From JAAYJT01 sp037446395 (GTDB taxonomy: Bacteria; Bacteroidota; Bacteroidia; Bacteroidales; JAAYJT01): a stretch of 64,000 nt of DNA. The notes beneath the pieces are model-generated. The model was not told the DNA's origin, did not search any database, and saw nothing but the letters and a program-made list of their open reading frames with translations. The position numbers and the translations under genes were made by a program. Of the stretch, positions 7,746 to 17,444 are shown one piece after another; the first letter of the stretch is position 1; the number at the start of each line of letters is the position of its first letter. The stretch covers positions 5,205 through 69,204 of the forward strand of contig JBBIIP010000016.1 of the NCBI GenBank assembly GCA_037446395.1, read 5' to 3'.

Positions 7746-10700
7746 ATGACAATTGCATTAGTGAAGACTTCCATTATGCTGTTGATTTTGGCTGTAATCT
7801 ATTCGGAAAGTCTTGTGGCTCAGCATGAACCCATAGCCTCCGGCAATCGATGGTCTTTTCATGATACTGTGAATGTCGCAAATCAATTTGCTGATAAAAC
7901 CTATTTTTTCGAAGAGCACACAACCCTTTTTGAAAAGATATACACGATAGACTTGTTGTTTCAGCTCGAGTATATAAAAGCCACGCTTGAAGGTATATCT
8001 CAACATTCTACCACATTTTCTTTGCCTCTCAATCATTCGCCCGAACAATTAGAAGCTGACCTTGAAATTATCAGGAGAAAAGTTGATCACGCTTCTGCGA
8101 AATGGAACAAACAAAATCAAGGCTTTTATATGTCAGGGTGTATTGACAGGCTTGATCAAAATTTGATGAATAGAATTATGGGGATACGCGCTGCAAATGA
8201 TTCCTGTCATAAATCGTTTGCTTTCTGCACCGGAACCACTTATAATTATCCGGCAGGAGTAAATTCGGGTAGTGCACAGGCAGGCGCTGCTTATGGTTGC
8301 CTTGCTACCAGGCCAAATCCCGCCTGGTATCACCTTCGGATCGGCAGAGGCGGAAACATACTAATAACGATGCAGAGCAATCCACTCAGGGATATTGACT
8401 ACATCTGCTGGGGGCCGTTCAATTCCCCGACAGCCCCTTGCGTTGGGCAGCTCACAGCCAATAAAATTGTTTCGTGCAGCTACTCTTCTTCTGCCACTGA
8501 GGTATGTAACATTCCAAATGCACAGCTCGGAGAGTACTATATATTGCTGATAACCAACTTTTCGAACAACAACTGTAATATTAATTTTTCTCAGACCGGA
8601 GGAACCGGAGGAACCGATTGCACCATTGTTCCACCTCCGATTTCAAACAACGGGCCTTTGTGTATAGGAGAGACCTTGCAATTAGGCGTTCAAAACCCCA
8701 TACCTGGTTCAACCTATAGTTGGACTGGGCCCAATGGATGGACTTCTACATTACCAACCCCGTCAATTTCAAATGTCAATCTGGCCCATGCCGGCACTTA
8801 TACCCTTATCATTACTTTAAACACACTGCAGAGCCAGCCGGTTTCTACGCTTGTTGAAGTCGGAGTGCCACCCACCCCCAGCGTCACAGGGCCACTTCGG
8901 GCCTGTGCTGAGAGCATTCAGAATTACACGGTTCAGGCGCCAATTCAGGGAAATACATATCAGTGGCAGGTTACAGGGGGTAATATAGATTCCGGGCAAG
9001 GAACAGCCATTGTAGCGATAAAGTGGGTAAACGCAAGCCAAGGCACCCTGAGGGTTCTTGAAAGTTCATATCATTGTAAAAATATTCCATCGCCTCAAAT
9101 TCAAATAACAATAGACCCTTTGCCGGCGATTGCTGCCACCCCGTCAGGGCCTGTTGAAGTATGCACGAACGGACAAATCACAAATTACACAGTAAGCCCG
9201 GCTGCAAATACACTTAGCTATCGGTGGGAGCTTTTACCTTCGAACGCTGGTACTATCAGTGGAACCACTACTTTAGCACAAGTACATTGGGCAACACAGT
9301 TTACGGGCCAGGCAACAATTCGGGTAAGAGGGATTAATGATTGTGGAAACGGAGGCTTTTCTCAGCAATTGCTCATCTCTGTCAACCCATTTCCGTCTCA
9401 ACCATCAGTTCCGGTTGGCATTACAGAGCGTTGCCAAAGCAGTCAGACCTCAAACTATACAATCAGTGTGGCACCCAATGCGATGACATACTCCTGGGAG
9501 TTGGCTCCTTCTGCTGCTGGCAGCATCAGCGGAACCACTACTGTGGCGCAGGTTCAATGGTCGGCCCAATTTGCAGGGCAAGCCACAATCAGAGTAAGGG
9601 GTAATAATGACTGCGGCCAGGGAATCTATTCGCAGCCGCTGCAGATTCAGGTCAATCCTCTTCCTACGCAGCCAGCCACTCCCACAGGACCTGTTCAATT
9701 TTGTCAAGGCACTCAGGTGAGCACGTATTCGGTACTACCGGCAAACAATGCCACCACCTACACATGGGAACTTAGTCCAACCAATGCAGGCACCCTCAGC
9801 GGAACAACCACACAAGCCCAGGTGCAATGGTCGGCACAATACGCAGGGCAAGCTACTGTCAGGGTAAGAGGAAATAATGATTGCGGACCGGGAGCATTTT
9901 CGCCGCAATTGCAAGTGGTGCTGAAACCAAAACCCGCGAGCAATGCCGGAACTGATATCACAATAGCACATGGCACAAACACCACACTGCAAGGAAGTGC
10001 TGCAGGAGGGTCTGCTCCGTACTCATATCAATGGCAACCCGCATCGCTACTCATTGATTCTCAGCTTCCGTCTCCCAAAACTCGTAACCTATACGCTACA
10101 ACTACATTCACACTTACCGTGACCGATGCATTTGGCTGCCAAAGTGCCGTAGATGAAGTCATCATTTTCATTACGGGAGTTGCTCTGTCGGCTAACCCTA
10201 CGGCTCAAAAAGATATCATTTGCTTGAACGACTCAACCCGGCTGTTTACGAATCCAATTGGGGGTTCAGGGCAGTATCAATCCTATGCCTGGACATCTAA
10301 TCCGCCGGGGTTTACTTCAAACCTGGCTTCTCCCTGGGTAAAACCCTCAATTAATACCACCTACCTAGTAAGTATCTGGGATGGATACAACCAATCTCAG
10401 CCCAAAGGAGTATTGGTGCAGGTTACACCCTTGCCCATCATTAATCTTATTCCACCTGGTTATACACAAATCTTGCCTAATACAATAAGAACCTGTGTAT
10501 TTGATTCACTAACCCTGAATGCTGGAAACCCCGGTGCTACCTATCTTTGGTCGAATGGTGCAACAACACGAACCATTAAAGTGGGCACTGCAGGAATAGT
10601 AAATGAAATACAGAGACATTCGGTGAAGGTAACAAACAGCCAGGGTTGTTTCTCAGAATCCAACATAACCATATTGTTCAATTTTGCCGATTGCACCGGC

Positions 10701-10967
10701 GTTGGAATTGTTGACATTGAAGGTGAAAAAGTGGTTATGTTTCCAAACCCTGCTGGCCATTTTATTCATCTTAAATTTTCATTTCCGGGTGCCTTTGATC
10801 AGTACATTATTCTTGATTTTAGAGGAGCTACCATGCTGGCAGGTCAAATTCTTCCGGGCCAACAGGAAACAATGATTAACATTGGTTCACTCAGGAATGG
10901 AGTGTATGTTGTTCGGCTGACTTCACAGCAGCAGACTTTGAACATGAAACTCATCGTTAACAAATAG
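7746..10967 (+). CDS. Large secreted Ig/PKD-like repeat protein with type A T9SS sorting domain
   Basis: This protein of about 1073 residues begins with a signal peptide (VKTSIMLLILAVIYSESLVA) if read from the ATG at 7746; in-frame ATGs at 7704 and 7713 would only lengthen it upstream of the hydrophobic segment. After a helical N-terminal part comes a Bacteroidota domain with NPAWYHLRIGRGGNILI and DYICWGPFNSP. A series of beta-sandwich repeats follows: one divergent copy, then three close 90-residue copies with WELxPxxAGxxSGTTT and GQATxRVRGxNDCG, and then a PKD-like domain. The C-terminus (MFPNPAGHFIHLKF through GVYVVRLTSQQQTLNMKLIV) is a type A T9SS CTD. It is therefore probably exported by the Sec system and then by the T9SS to the cell surface or medium, perhaps as an adhesin. 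No catalytic domain was recognised. Confidence 0.85.
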   Translation: MTIALVKTSIMLLILAVIYSESLVAQHEPIASGNRWSFHDTVNVANQFADKTYFFEEHTTLFEKIYTIDLLFQLEYIKATLEGISQHSTTFSLPLNHSPEQLEADLEIIRRKVDHASAKWNKQNQGFYMSGCIDRLDQNLMNRIMGIRAANDSCHKSFAFCTGTTYNYPAGVNSGSAQAGAAYGCLATRPNPAWYHLRIGRGGNILITMQSNPLRDIDYICWGPFNSPTAPCVGQLTANKIVSCSYSSSATEVCNIPNAQLGEYYILLITNFSNNNCNINFSQTGGTGGTDCTIVPPPISNNGPLCIGETLQLGVQNPIPGSTYSWTGPNGWTSTLPTPSISNVNLAHAGTYTLIITLNTLQSQPVSTLVEVGVPPTPSVTGPLRACAESIQNYTVQAPIQGNTYQWQVTGGNIDSGQGTAIVAIKWVNASQGTLRVLESSYHCKNIPSPQIQITIDPLPAIAATPSGPVEVCTNGQITNYTVSPAANTLSYRWELLPSNAGTISGTTTLAQVHWATQFTGQATIRVRGINDCGNGGFSQQLLISVNPFPSQPSVPVGITERCQSSQTSNYTISVAPNAMTYSWELAPSAAGSISGTTTVAQVQWSAQFAGQATIRVRGNNDCGQGIYSQPLQIQVNPLPTQPATPTGPVQFCQGTQVSTYSVLPANNATTYTWELSPTNAGTLSGTTTQAQVQWSAQYAGQATVRVRGNNDCGPGAFSPQLQVVLKPKPASNAGTDITIAHGTNTTLQGSAAGGSAPYSYQWQPASLLIDSQLPSPKTRNLYATTTFTLTVTDAFGCQSAVDEVIIFITGVALSANPTAQKDIICLNDSTRLFTNPIGGSGQYQSYAWTSNPPGFTSNLASPWVKPSINTTYLVSIWDGYNQSQPKGVLVQVTPLPIINLIPPGYTQILPNTIRTCVFDSLTLNAGNPGATYLWSNGATTRTIKVGTAGIVNEIQRHSVKVTNSQGCFSESNITILFNFADCTGVGIVDIEGEKVVMFPNPAGHFIHLKFSFPGAFDQYIILDFRGATMLAGQILPGQQETMINIGSLRNGVYVVRLTSQQQTLNMKLIVNK
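9138..9947 (+). repeat. Three tandem 270-bp repeats inside the T9SS cargo gene
   Basis: Units begin at about 9138, 9408 and 9678 and encode about 90 residues each. Shared elements include AGTISGTTT/AGSISGTTT/AGTLSGTTT, AQVQW and GQATIRVRGNNDCG. A more divergent unit precedes them at about 8880. The similarity extends to the DNA, most strongly between the second and third units, so they probably arose by duplication and can vary in number. Confidence 0.75.
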
Positions 10968-11015
10968 TCCTATGCGGTTTTTGGATATTATCAGGACATC
11001 AAACAGCCATTTTGA

Positions 11016-13004
11016 ATGAAATTGTATTTCTTTCTCATATTGTGTTTTATCTTCCCTTCGTACTCTTTTTCTCAGGATTGTGTTGTTGATAAGCCCATCA
11101 GATTTGCTGATAATTGGTTATTCCAGGATCGTGCTGCCCTGAAATTTTCCGACAACGGGGTAACCTCAAATACAAGCAATACTAAACTGAATATTGGAAA
11201 AGCAAGTAGCTCCATCAGCGATGCGGATGGAACGCTTTTGCTCTTTACTGATGGGAAAAGGGTATTTAATGGCAATTTCACCGAATTAGCAAACGATTTG
11301 CATGGTAATCCCAATGCAACACAATCCTCAATCATCATTCCCAAGCCAGGATCACCCTCACGGTTTTTTATTTTTACTGTTGACCAATACCTTGCTTTCT
11401 TAGGCATACCTTTGGGAGAAAATAACGGATTTAGATATTCCGAGGTTGATATAAGTGGCGGGGGATCAGTGATTCGGAGGAATTTTGCGCTTAAACCCAG
11501 AGTTTCTGAAAAGCTTACTGCTGTTCTGCATAATAATGGCATAGACTACTGGGTGATTACACACGACCTCATCTCTGATGAATTCTATACTTACCTCGTT
11601 AGCAAAGAAGGCGTTTCAAGCACGCCTGTGGTAAGCAAAACAGGCACAGCACATGATGGCGAAGATTTTAGCACAGATAATGCATTAGGATATTTGAAGG
11701 CCTCTCCCGATGGAAACCGTCTTGCACTTGCAATATACGGTCAGAAAAAGATTGAAGTTTTTTCTTTCAACAACACAACAGGTGTGGTTTCGGCCCCGGT
11801 GACTAAAAGTTCTCCAGTATCGAATCTGAAACCTTATGGAATAGAATTCTCGCCCGATAGCCGCTTTCTTTACCTTACCACTTTAAACTTATCCAATCCC
11901 TCTAGTTCGGGCAGTCTTTATCAGTATGATCTTAATGATTTGAATATTAATCCAGTATGGATCAACGAAACAATGCCAAAAGATGTTATCGGCTTGCAGC
12001 TTGGGCGCGATGGGAGAATTTATGTTGCCCGATATAACCAAAACAGTTTAGGGGTTATTAATAATCCCAAACGGCCAGGGTTGGCATGTAATTATAGTGA
12101 AAATGGCATATCCCTTGGAAGCAGCAAAGCCACAATGGGGCTCCCAAACTTTGTTACATCCTATCTGCAGTCCCCTCATTTTTGGTCCGATCCCAAATGC
12201 ATGCATTCGCCCACAACCTTTACTATTTTGAATAAAACGAATGTTGACAGTGTTTCGTGGGTATTCAATGACCCGGGGCCTAATCCGTTTGTATCTGCTT
12301 CGACTCTTTATAACCATACGTTTACTTCTTCAGGAAATTTCCAGGTTGAAGTAACCGAAGTATTTAATAATGCGCGTTTTGGGCCTTACAAGCAAACAAT
12401 TACCATCAATGCCAACCCCACAAACCTGATTCCCGGTATCCCTGATATTTTATGGCTTTATCCAGATACTCACCATACCCTGAACGGAGGAACTGATCCC
12501 TTTAGGAGGCCTTATCCAGCCTACAGTTGGTATTATTTAAAAGAATTGAATGGCCCTGCCGTTCCGATCAGTGACCAGGGCTCTATTTCCATTTTTGCAG
12601 GCAATGATGCCGAAGGGTACTACAAGTTGATAGTTGAAGACAAAAATTGTTGCAAAAACGAAAGAATTATCGAGATAAGAACCGAAGAGTTAAAAACCAC
12701 AAATGCGTTTAATCCGAATAGTCATATTGCTGAAAACCAGGTATTCAGACCACATGGCGGACCTGTTTCGGACTATGTAATCCGAATATTTAACAGGCTC
12801 GGACAGTTGGTTTACAGCGAAGAGAACCCCGCAAATACGGCTCAAGGTGGTTACAAAGGAAACGGATGGAACGGGAAGATGTTGAACACCGGCTTCGACT
12901 GCCCGGCCGGAGTTTATGTGTACCAAATTTCCTATAAAATCTTTGATAAAGATGCATATTTATCTGTACCTCCTAAATCGGGCATTGTGATGCTGGTCCG
13001 TTAA
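11016..13004 (+). CDS. Secreted protein with type B T9SS sorting (gliding-motility-associated) domain
   Basis: This 662-residue protein starts with a clear signal peptide (MKLYFFLILCFIFPSYSFSQ). The body holds propeller-like repeats, for example YLKASPDGNRLALAIYGQKK and GIEFSPDSRFLYLTTLN, similar to WD40/YVTN-type blades. A PKD-like segment (VSWVFNDPGPNPFVS, YNHTFTSSGNFQVEVTE) follows. The C-terminus, from NAFNPNSHIAENQVFRP through YVIRIFNRLGQLVY and GWNGKMLNTGFDCPAGVYVY, is the type B T9SS CTD (CHU C-terminal family, TIGR04131-like). Such cargo usually stays bound at the cell surface and depends on PorP/SprF-like partners; none is adjacent. It lies 48 bp after the type A cargo gene. Confidence 0.87.
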   Translation: MKLYFFLILCFIFPSYSFSQDCVVDKPIRFADNWLFQDRAALKFSDNGVTSNTSNTKLNIGKASSSISDADGTLLLFTDGKRVFNGNFTELANDLHGNPNATQSSIIIPKPGSPSRFFIFTVDQYLAFLGIPLGENNGFRYSEVDISGGGSVIRRNFALKPRVSEKLTAVLHNNGIDYWVITHDLISDEFYTYLVSKEGVSSTPVVSKTGTAHDGEDFSTDNALGYLKASPDGNRLALAIYGQKKIEVFSFNNTTGVVSAPVTKSSPVSNLKPYGIEFSPDSRFLYLTTLNLSNPSSSGSLYQYDLNDLNINPVWINETMPKDVIGLQLGRDGRIYVARYNQNSLGVINNPKRPGLACNYSENGISLGSSKATMGLPNFVTSYLQSPHFWSDPKCMHSPTTFTILNKTNVDSVSWVFNDPGPNPFVSASTLYNHTFTSSGNFQVEVTEVFNNARFGPYKQTITINANPTNLIPGIPDILWLYPDTHHTLNGGTDPFRRPYPAYSWYYLKELNGPAVPISDQGSISIFAGNDAEGYYKLIVEDKNCCKNERIIEIRTEELKTTNAFNPNSHIAENQVFRPHGGPVSDYVIRIFNRLGQLVYSEENPANTAQGGYKGNGWNGKMLNTGFDCPAGVYVYQISYKIFDKDAYLSVPPKSGIVMLVR

Positions 13005-13028
13005 AAATTTAACCATTTGGTAGTTGTC

Positions 13029-15170
13029 ATGGAGATGAAATTTGCAGCCACCATTGCAAGGGAACTAGGCCTTGATTTAAATGCTGTGGAAAGCACTCTT
13101 CGGTTGCTAATTTCCGGTGCTACCATTCCCTTCATTGCCCGCTATCGCAAGGAGTGGACCGGGAGCCTCGACGAAATAAAACTTGCCGCCATTCGTGACC
13201 GGGCGATTGCACTTGGAGTTATTGAAAAGAGACGCACATCCGTTCTTGAAACTATTCGAGAACAGGGAAACCTCACACCTGAATTAGAGAAGCAAATACT
13301 TGCAGCCCAAACCCTGGCCGAAATTGAAGACTTGTACCTGCCTTATCGCCCCAAAAGAAAAACCAGGGCAAGTGTGGCCATCGTCAGGGGACTGGAACCA
13401 TTGGCAAAAATTATTATATCGCAGCACGACAGAGATATACATAAAATTGCCGCGCAGTTTATAGACACTTCAAAAGAAGTAAACAATGTTGATGAGGCAT
13501 TGGCCGGGGCCCGCGATATCATTTCCGAGTGGGTGAATGAAAATGCAGTTGCACGCCAGCGCTTGCGATTGCTCTTCGGAAAGGAAGGTATAATACATTC
13601 CAAAGTGATTAAAAATAAAGAGGCTGATGCCGCAAAATATCGCGATTACTTTTTATGGAGCGAACCGGCAAGTCGAGCCCCCTCGCACCGATTGCTGGCA
13701 ATGTTTCGGGGCGAGTCCGAAAAGTTTCTTCGCCTCGATATTTGCCCACCCGAAGATATGGCGATAGCACTGCTTGAAAAGATATTTGTCAAGTCAAACA
13801 ATGAATCTTCAAAACAGGTTCAACTGGCTCTGACCGACAGCTACAAAAGGCTGATTCAGCCTTCAATGGAAACCGAGGTGCGCAATCAACTCAAAGAAAA
13901 AGCTGATCGGGCGGCCATTCAGATTTTTGCTGACAACCTGCGGCAATTGCTGCTTGCACCACCGCTTGGCCAAAAACGGGTGCTCGCCATAGACCCTGGA
14001 TATAGGTCTGGGTGCAAACTTGTTTGTTTGGATGCACAAGGAAACCTGCTGCACAACGAAACCATTTATCCTCATCCGCCCCAAAGCGAAGTTGGAGCAG
14101 CAATCAAAAAAATTATAAACCTTGTTAATGCTTACAAGATTGAAGCAATCAGCATAGGCAATGGCACTGCCAGCCGCGAAACCGAGAACCTTATCCGCCG
14201 GTTGCGGTTTGACCGCGACCTGACGGTAGTGGTTGTGAATGAATCTGGTGCTTCAGTCTACTCTGCCTCGGCAATTGCCCGAGAGGAGTTTCCCGACTAC
14301 GATGTGACTGTCAGGGGGGCGGTGTCGATTGGCCGAAGGCTGATGGATCCGCTTGCAGAACTGGTAAAAATTGATCCAAAATCTGTTGGCGTTGGACAGT
14401 ATCAGCACGACGTTGACCAGAAAGAACTGATGAACAGCCTGAAAGATGTGGTCGAAAGCTGTGTGAACCAGGTAGGTGTGGATTTAAACACGGCCAGCAA
14501 GGAGTTGCTCACCTATGTTTCGGGTGTGGGGCCTGCATTGGCCGAAGCGTTGGTTCAATTCAGGGCAAAATGCGGAGCGTTTCGAAGCCGGCAGGAGTTG
14601 ATTCATGTACCCCGCTTTGGCAGCAAATCCTTCGAACAGGCTGCAGGATTCCTGCGCATAAATGGTGGCATTAACCCGTTGGATGCCAGCGCTGTACATC
14701 CGGAAAGCTATCATATCGTAGATCGGATGGCGCAATCACTTGGAATTACTGTTCAGGAGTTAATGATAGACAAATCGCAACGCCAGAAAATTGAGCCGGC
14801 TCAATTTACAGACGATAAGGCCGGTTTGCCCACCCTCCTCGACATAATGAAAGAACTTGAAAAGCCGGGGCGCGACCCTCGTGAAAGTTTTGATCTCTTT
14901 TCGTTCGACCCCGACGTACATTCAATTCAGGACCTAAAAGCAGGGATGGTTCTTTCGGGCATTGTTACCAATATAACTGCGTTTGGAGCGTTTGTTGATA
15001 TTGGCGTGCATCAGGACGGGCTTGTTCATGTAAGTCAACTAGCAAACCGCTTTGTTTCAGATCCGGCCGAGGTTGTTAAAATCTACCAAAAAGTGAAAGT
15101 GAAAGTGCTGGATGTGGATCTTGAACGAAAACGCATTCAACTTTCAATGAAAGAAGCATCCCAGTCCTGA
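13029..15170 (+). CDS. tex: Tex family RNA-binding transcription accessory protein
   Basis: This protein of about 713 residues has the full Tex layout: an N-terminal helical region with IPFIARYRKEWTGSLDE and LYLPYRPKRKTRAS, a YqgF/RNase H-like domain beginning VLAIDPGYRSGCKLV near residue 316, helix-hairpin-helix motifs around 490-560 (LLTYVSGVGPALAEALV, ELIHVPRFGSKSFEQAAGF), and a C-terminal S1 domain (MVLSGIVTNITAFGAFVDIG). Tex binds nucleic acids and influences transcription; its exact role varies between species. A TTG at 13017 opens the frame, but ATG at 13029 (or 13035) gives the normal N-terminus. Confidence 0.94.
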   Translation: MEMKFAATIARELGLDLNAVESTLRLLISGATIPFIARYRKEWTGSLDEIKLAAIRDRAIALGVIEKRRTSVLETIREQGNLTPELEKQILAAQTLAEIEDLYLPYRPKRKTRASVAIVRGLEPLAKIIISQHDRDIHKIAAQFIDTSKEVNNVDEALAGARDIISEWVNENAVARQRLRLLFGKEGIIHSKVIKNKEADAAKYRDYFLWSEPASRAPSHRLLAMFRGESEKFLRLDICPPEDMAIALLEKIFVKSNNESSKQVQLALTDSYKRLIQPSMETEVRNQLKEKADRAAIQIFADNLRQLLLAPPLGQKRVLAIDPGYRSGCKLVCLDAQGNLLHNETIYPHPPQSEVGAAIKKIINLVNAYKIEAISIGNGTASRETENLIRRLRFDRDLTVVVVNESGASVYSASAIAREEFPDYDVTVRGAVSIGRRLMDPLAELVKIDPKSVGVGQYQHDVDQKELMNSLKDVVESCVNQVGVDLNTASKELLTYVSGVGPALAEALVQFRAKCGAFRSRQELIHVPRFGSKSFEQAAGFLRINGGINPLDASAVHPESYHIVDRMAQSLGITVQELMIDKSQRQKIEPAQFTDDKAGLPTLLDIMKELEKPGRDPRESFDLFSFDPDVHSIQDLKAGMVLSGIVTNITAFGAFVDIGVHQDGLVHVSQLANRFVSDPAEVVKIYQKVKVKVLDVDLERKRIQLSMKEASQS

Positions 15171-15205
15171 TTAAGTTTCAGAAATAATTATTAGCATTGC
15201 ACTTG

Positions 15206-16021
15206 ATGAAGCAGATCACAACAGCAAGGTCAATCGTTTTCTTTCTGACTTGCCTGGCGTTTATCTGCCAGCAAAACAGAGCCTATTCGCAATCCGGCTC
15301 AAAACTGGAAAGAAGAGCTGACCAGGGCCTCGCAAAAACAAGAAAAGTTGCTTTTGGCTTTGAGGTAAAGCCCATCATCCCGAGTGCAATTTTCAGAATC
15401 AAAACTGATGTGGTGAAGGTAGATGATGTTGTTTTTACTATTAGCCCCATGCCGGGATACACCTATGGCGCATTTCTGAGCTTCAACCTCTCTCAAAGGT
15501 TTTCGCTCGAAACTGGAATCAACTACATCAATCGCGATTTTAGCATCAGTGTTGAAGATAAGGACGTCAAAACCAGCCTGCAATTTACCGCCGATAATTA
15601 TGAAATGCCTTTAATCCCCACCTACTATATACGGTTGGGAAAAAACATTTATATGGGGCACTCGGCAGGCATATCATTCCAAATTCTTCCCAGTCACCTC
15701 GCATCTATTATAAAAGAAAAAGACAGCACCGGCACGATTACCCGGTCCCTTGAGCAAATTTCCAGGCGAAAATACTGGTTAATGCCAGCCTATAGAGGAG
15801 GAATTGGCTGGGAATACAGAACCGAAGAAAATGGATACATCTATCTGGGAACCACTTACATGCTTTTTACTGCCTTATACAAAACCCGCCTGTTCTATAA
15901 CAGAGGGCAGGTTGATATTAAATACCTGGATGTGAAACCAATCGGTGATTTCTTTGGAATCACGGTTCGGTATGTTTTTCCTCCGACTGAAATGTTTAAA
16001 AGGGAAAAATTACGCCGATAA
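15206..16021 (+). CDS. Outer-membrane beta-barrel protein, PorT-like, unknown role
   Basis: This protein of about 271 residues has a signal peptide (SIVFFLTCLAFICQQNRAYS) and then alternating beta-strand patterns ending in an aromatic-rich strand (FGITVRYVFPP). Segments such as YTYGAFLSFNLSQRFSLETG and YMGHSAGISFQILP resemble small outer-membrane barrels of the PorT/OMP_b-brl_2 type, common in Bacteroidota. The ATG at 15206 is preferred over the TTG at 15197. It follows tex by 35 bp on the same strand. No specific function can be given. Confidence 0.7.
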   Translation: MKQITTARSIVFFLTCLAFICQQNRAYSQSGSKLERRADQGLAKTRKVAFGFEVKPIIPSAIFRIKTDVVKVDDVVFTISPMPGYTYGAFLSFNLSQRFSLETGINYINRDFSISVEDKDVKTSLQFTADNYEMPLIPTYYIRLGKNIYMGHSAGISFQILPSHLASIIKEKDSTGTITRSLEQISRRKYWLMPAYRGGIGWEYRTEENGYIYLGTTYMLFTALYKTRLFYNRGQVDIKYLDVKPIGDFFGITVRYVFPPTEMFKREKLRR

Positions 16022-16055
16022 GCATGTTGCAAACATGATTTTTCTACCCTTTCAG

Positions 16056-16760
16056 TTACAAATAAAAATCGCCGGTTAATTCTTTGTATTGAGGAGTGTA
16101 AGCTTTCCCTTGGGCATGGATGATTATATCCATCAGTTCCGGTTCATTTGGCTGGTATCTGCTGACTTCAAGTAAAACCCTGGTTGGCCTTGAGCACTGG
16201 CGTGGAAACACTTTACACATTCGGGTATGAAAGAGGTCAGTTGTCGTAAGTTTTTTTAGAAATGAATCAATCCTATCTGCCGGCAGGATCACTGAAGCCT
16301 TGCCACGTATTGAAAGCGCCTTCGTGATGCTTTCGATAAATATTTCTTCAAAGCCCGCAGGTGCATGGCGGGCCTTATTAAGCCCGGTATGCTTTGTCTT
16401 CAAGCTGTTAATGAAATAGGGCGGATTTGATATGATATGATCAACACTTTTTGGATGCTGAAAAGCATACTGCTCAAATTCGATTTGCAAAATAGAAAGC
16501 CTGCTTGCCCACGGACTCGAACTAAAATTTTGTGAGGCCTGTTCGATGCTTGCTTTGTCAATGTCAATGGCGAGGACTTTGGCTCTTGTCTTTTGTGCCG
16601 CCATCAAGGCCAGGATTCCACAACCTGTGCCTGCATCGAGTATCAATCCGTGTGTGGGTAGTTGCGCCCAGGCCCCCAGCAACACGGAGTCGGTGCCAAC
16701 CCGCATGGTGCTGAGGTGGTCAAATACCTGAAACTGTTTAAACCTGAATGGCTCGGTCAT
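16056..16760 (-). CDS. trmN6: tRNA1(Val) adenine-37 N6-methyltransferase (TrmN6/YfiC)
   Basis: This 234-residue protein is a class I SAM methyltransferase. The SAM-binding loop is LDAGTGCGILALM at residues 41-53, the acidic motif AIDIDKASIEQA lies near 66, and the catalytic NPPY for amino-group methylation is at 112-115 (SNPPYFINSL). It begins MTEPFRFKQFQVFDHLSTMRVGTD, typical of YfiC, which makes m6A37 in tRNA1(Val). It lies 3 bp downstream of rimM and belongs to the same minus-strand cluster. Confidence 0.88.
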   Translation of the reverse strand: MTEPFRFKQFQVFDHLSTMRVGTDSVLLGAWAQLPTHGLILDAGTGCGILALMAAQKTRAKVLAIDIDKASIEQASQNFSSSPWASRLSILQIEFEQYAFQHPKSVDHIISNPPYFINSLKTKHTGLNKARHAPAGFEEIFIESITKALSIRGKASVILPADRIDSFLKKLTTTDLFHTRMCKVFPRQCSRPTRVLLEVSRYQPNEPELMDIIIHAQGKAYTPQYKELTGDFYL

Positions 16761-16763
16761 GGC

Positions 16764-17291
16764 TCAATTCAGATAGAGTTCAATCAGCCCCTCAGGAACA
16801 TTTAAGTAAATTTCCCTCTTTTTTTTATCAACTTTCACTATGACCTCATCCACCAATGGAATAAGAATTTCCTTGCCTTGGTTTGAAACCTGCAACAATG
16901 CCTGCATCGGAAAATCAATGACGCGGTCAACTGTTCCAATATATCCAAAGGCCTCATCAAATGCCTGATAGCCAACAATTTCGTGATAGTAAAATTGATG
17001 ATCGGCCAGTGGAGGAAGCGCTGAAAGTGGTAAATATAGTTCGCATCCTATCAATATTTCAGCCTGATTGGGATCATCTATATCTTTAAACCTGATTTGA
17101 ACCTGATTATTTTGTCTCAATCTAAGTTCACTAATTGAGAAAGGAACCATGTTTCCACCAATGAAAACAAAAACCGACTTTAGGTTGGTATAGTCTGCTG
17201 TATTGTCAACATCGAAAAATGCCAGCAATTCTCCTTTAATTCCAAAGGATTTCAGTACCTTACCCAGGAAATAGTGCTCTTCTGTTTTCAC
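16764..17291 (-). CDS. rimM: Ribosome maturation factor RimM
   Basis: This 175-residue protein has the RimM barrel at the N-terminus (YFLGKVLKSFGIKGELLAFF, where GKV and GIKGE are typical) and a PRC-barrel C-terminal half (FYYHEIVGYQAFDE, GKEILIPLVDEVIVKVDKKK). RimM binds S19 and helps 30S head maturation. The start appears to be GTG at 17291; no ATG fits nearby. Its position after rpsP is the classic order, although a terminator-like hairpin lies between the two genes. Confidence 0.93.
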   Translation of the reverse strand: MKTEEHYFLGKVLKSFGIKGELLAFFDVDNTADYTNLKSVFVFIGGNMVPFSISELRLRQNNQVQIRFKDIDDPNQAEILIGCELYLPLSALPPLADHQFYYHEIVGYQAFDEAFGYIGTVDRVIDFPMQALLQVSNQGKEILIPLVDEVIVKVDKKKREIYLNVPEGLIELYLN

Positions 17292-17398
17292 GCGGTTGAT
17301 TGTTAATCATTGCATAAAACTAAGATTTTTTAGAATGTGCCAGGAAGAAACTTATCAAAAAACTAGAGTGTTCTTTCTAAGTGCGTATCATGGTGCAA

Positions 17399-17425
17399 TA
17401 AAAAAGCTGCCCCAAGGGCAGCTTT
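17399..17425 (-). terminator. Rho-independent terminator after rpsP
   Basis: A perfect 10-bp stem, AAAGCTGCCC paired with GGGCAGCTTT, spans 17403-17425 with a 3-base loop. On the minus strand the stem is followed by a T-rich run (TTTTTTATTG when the stem end is counted). It sits 20 bp after the rpsP stop codon. Confidence 0.8.
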
Positions 17426-17444
17426 CTACTCATTTTGCAGTGTG

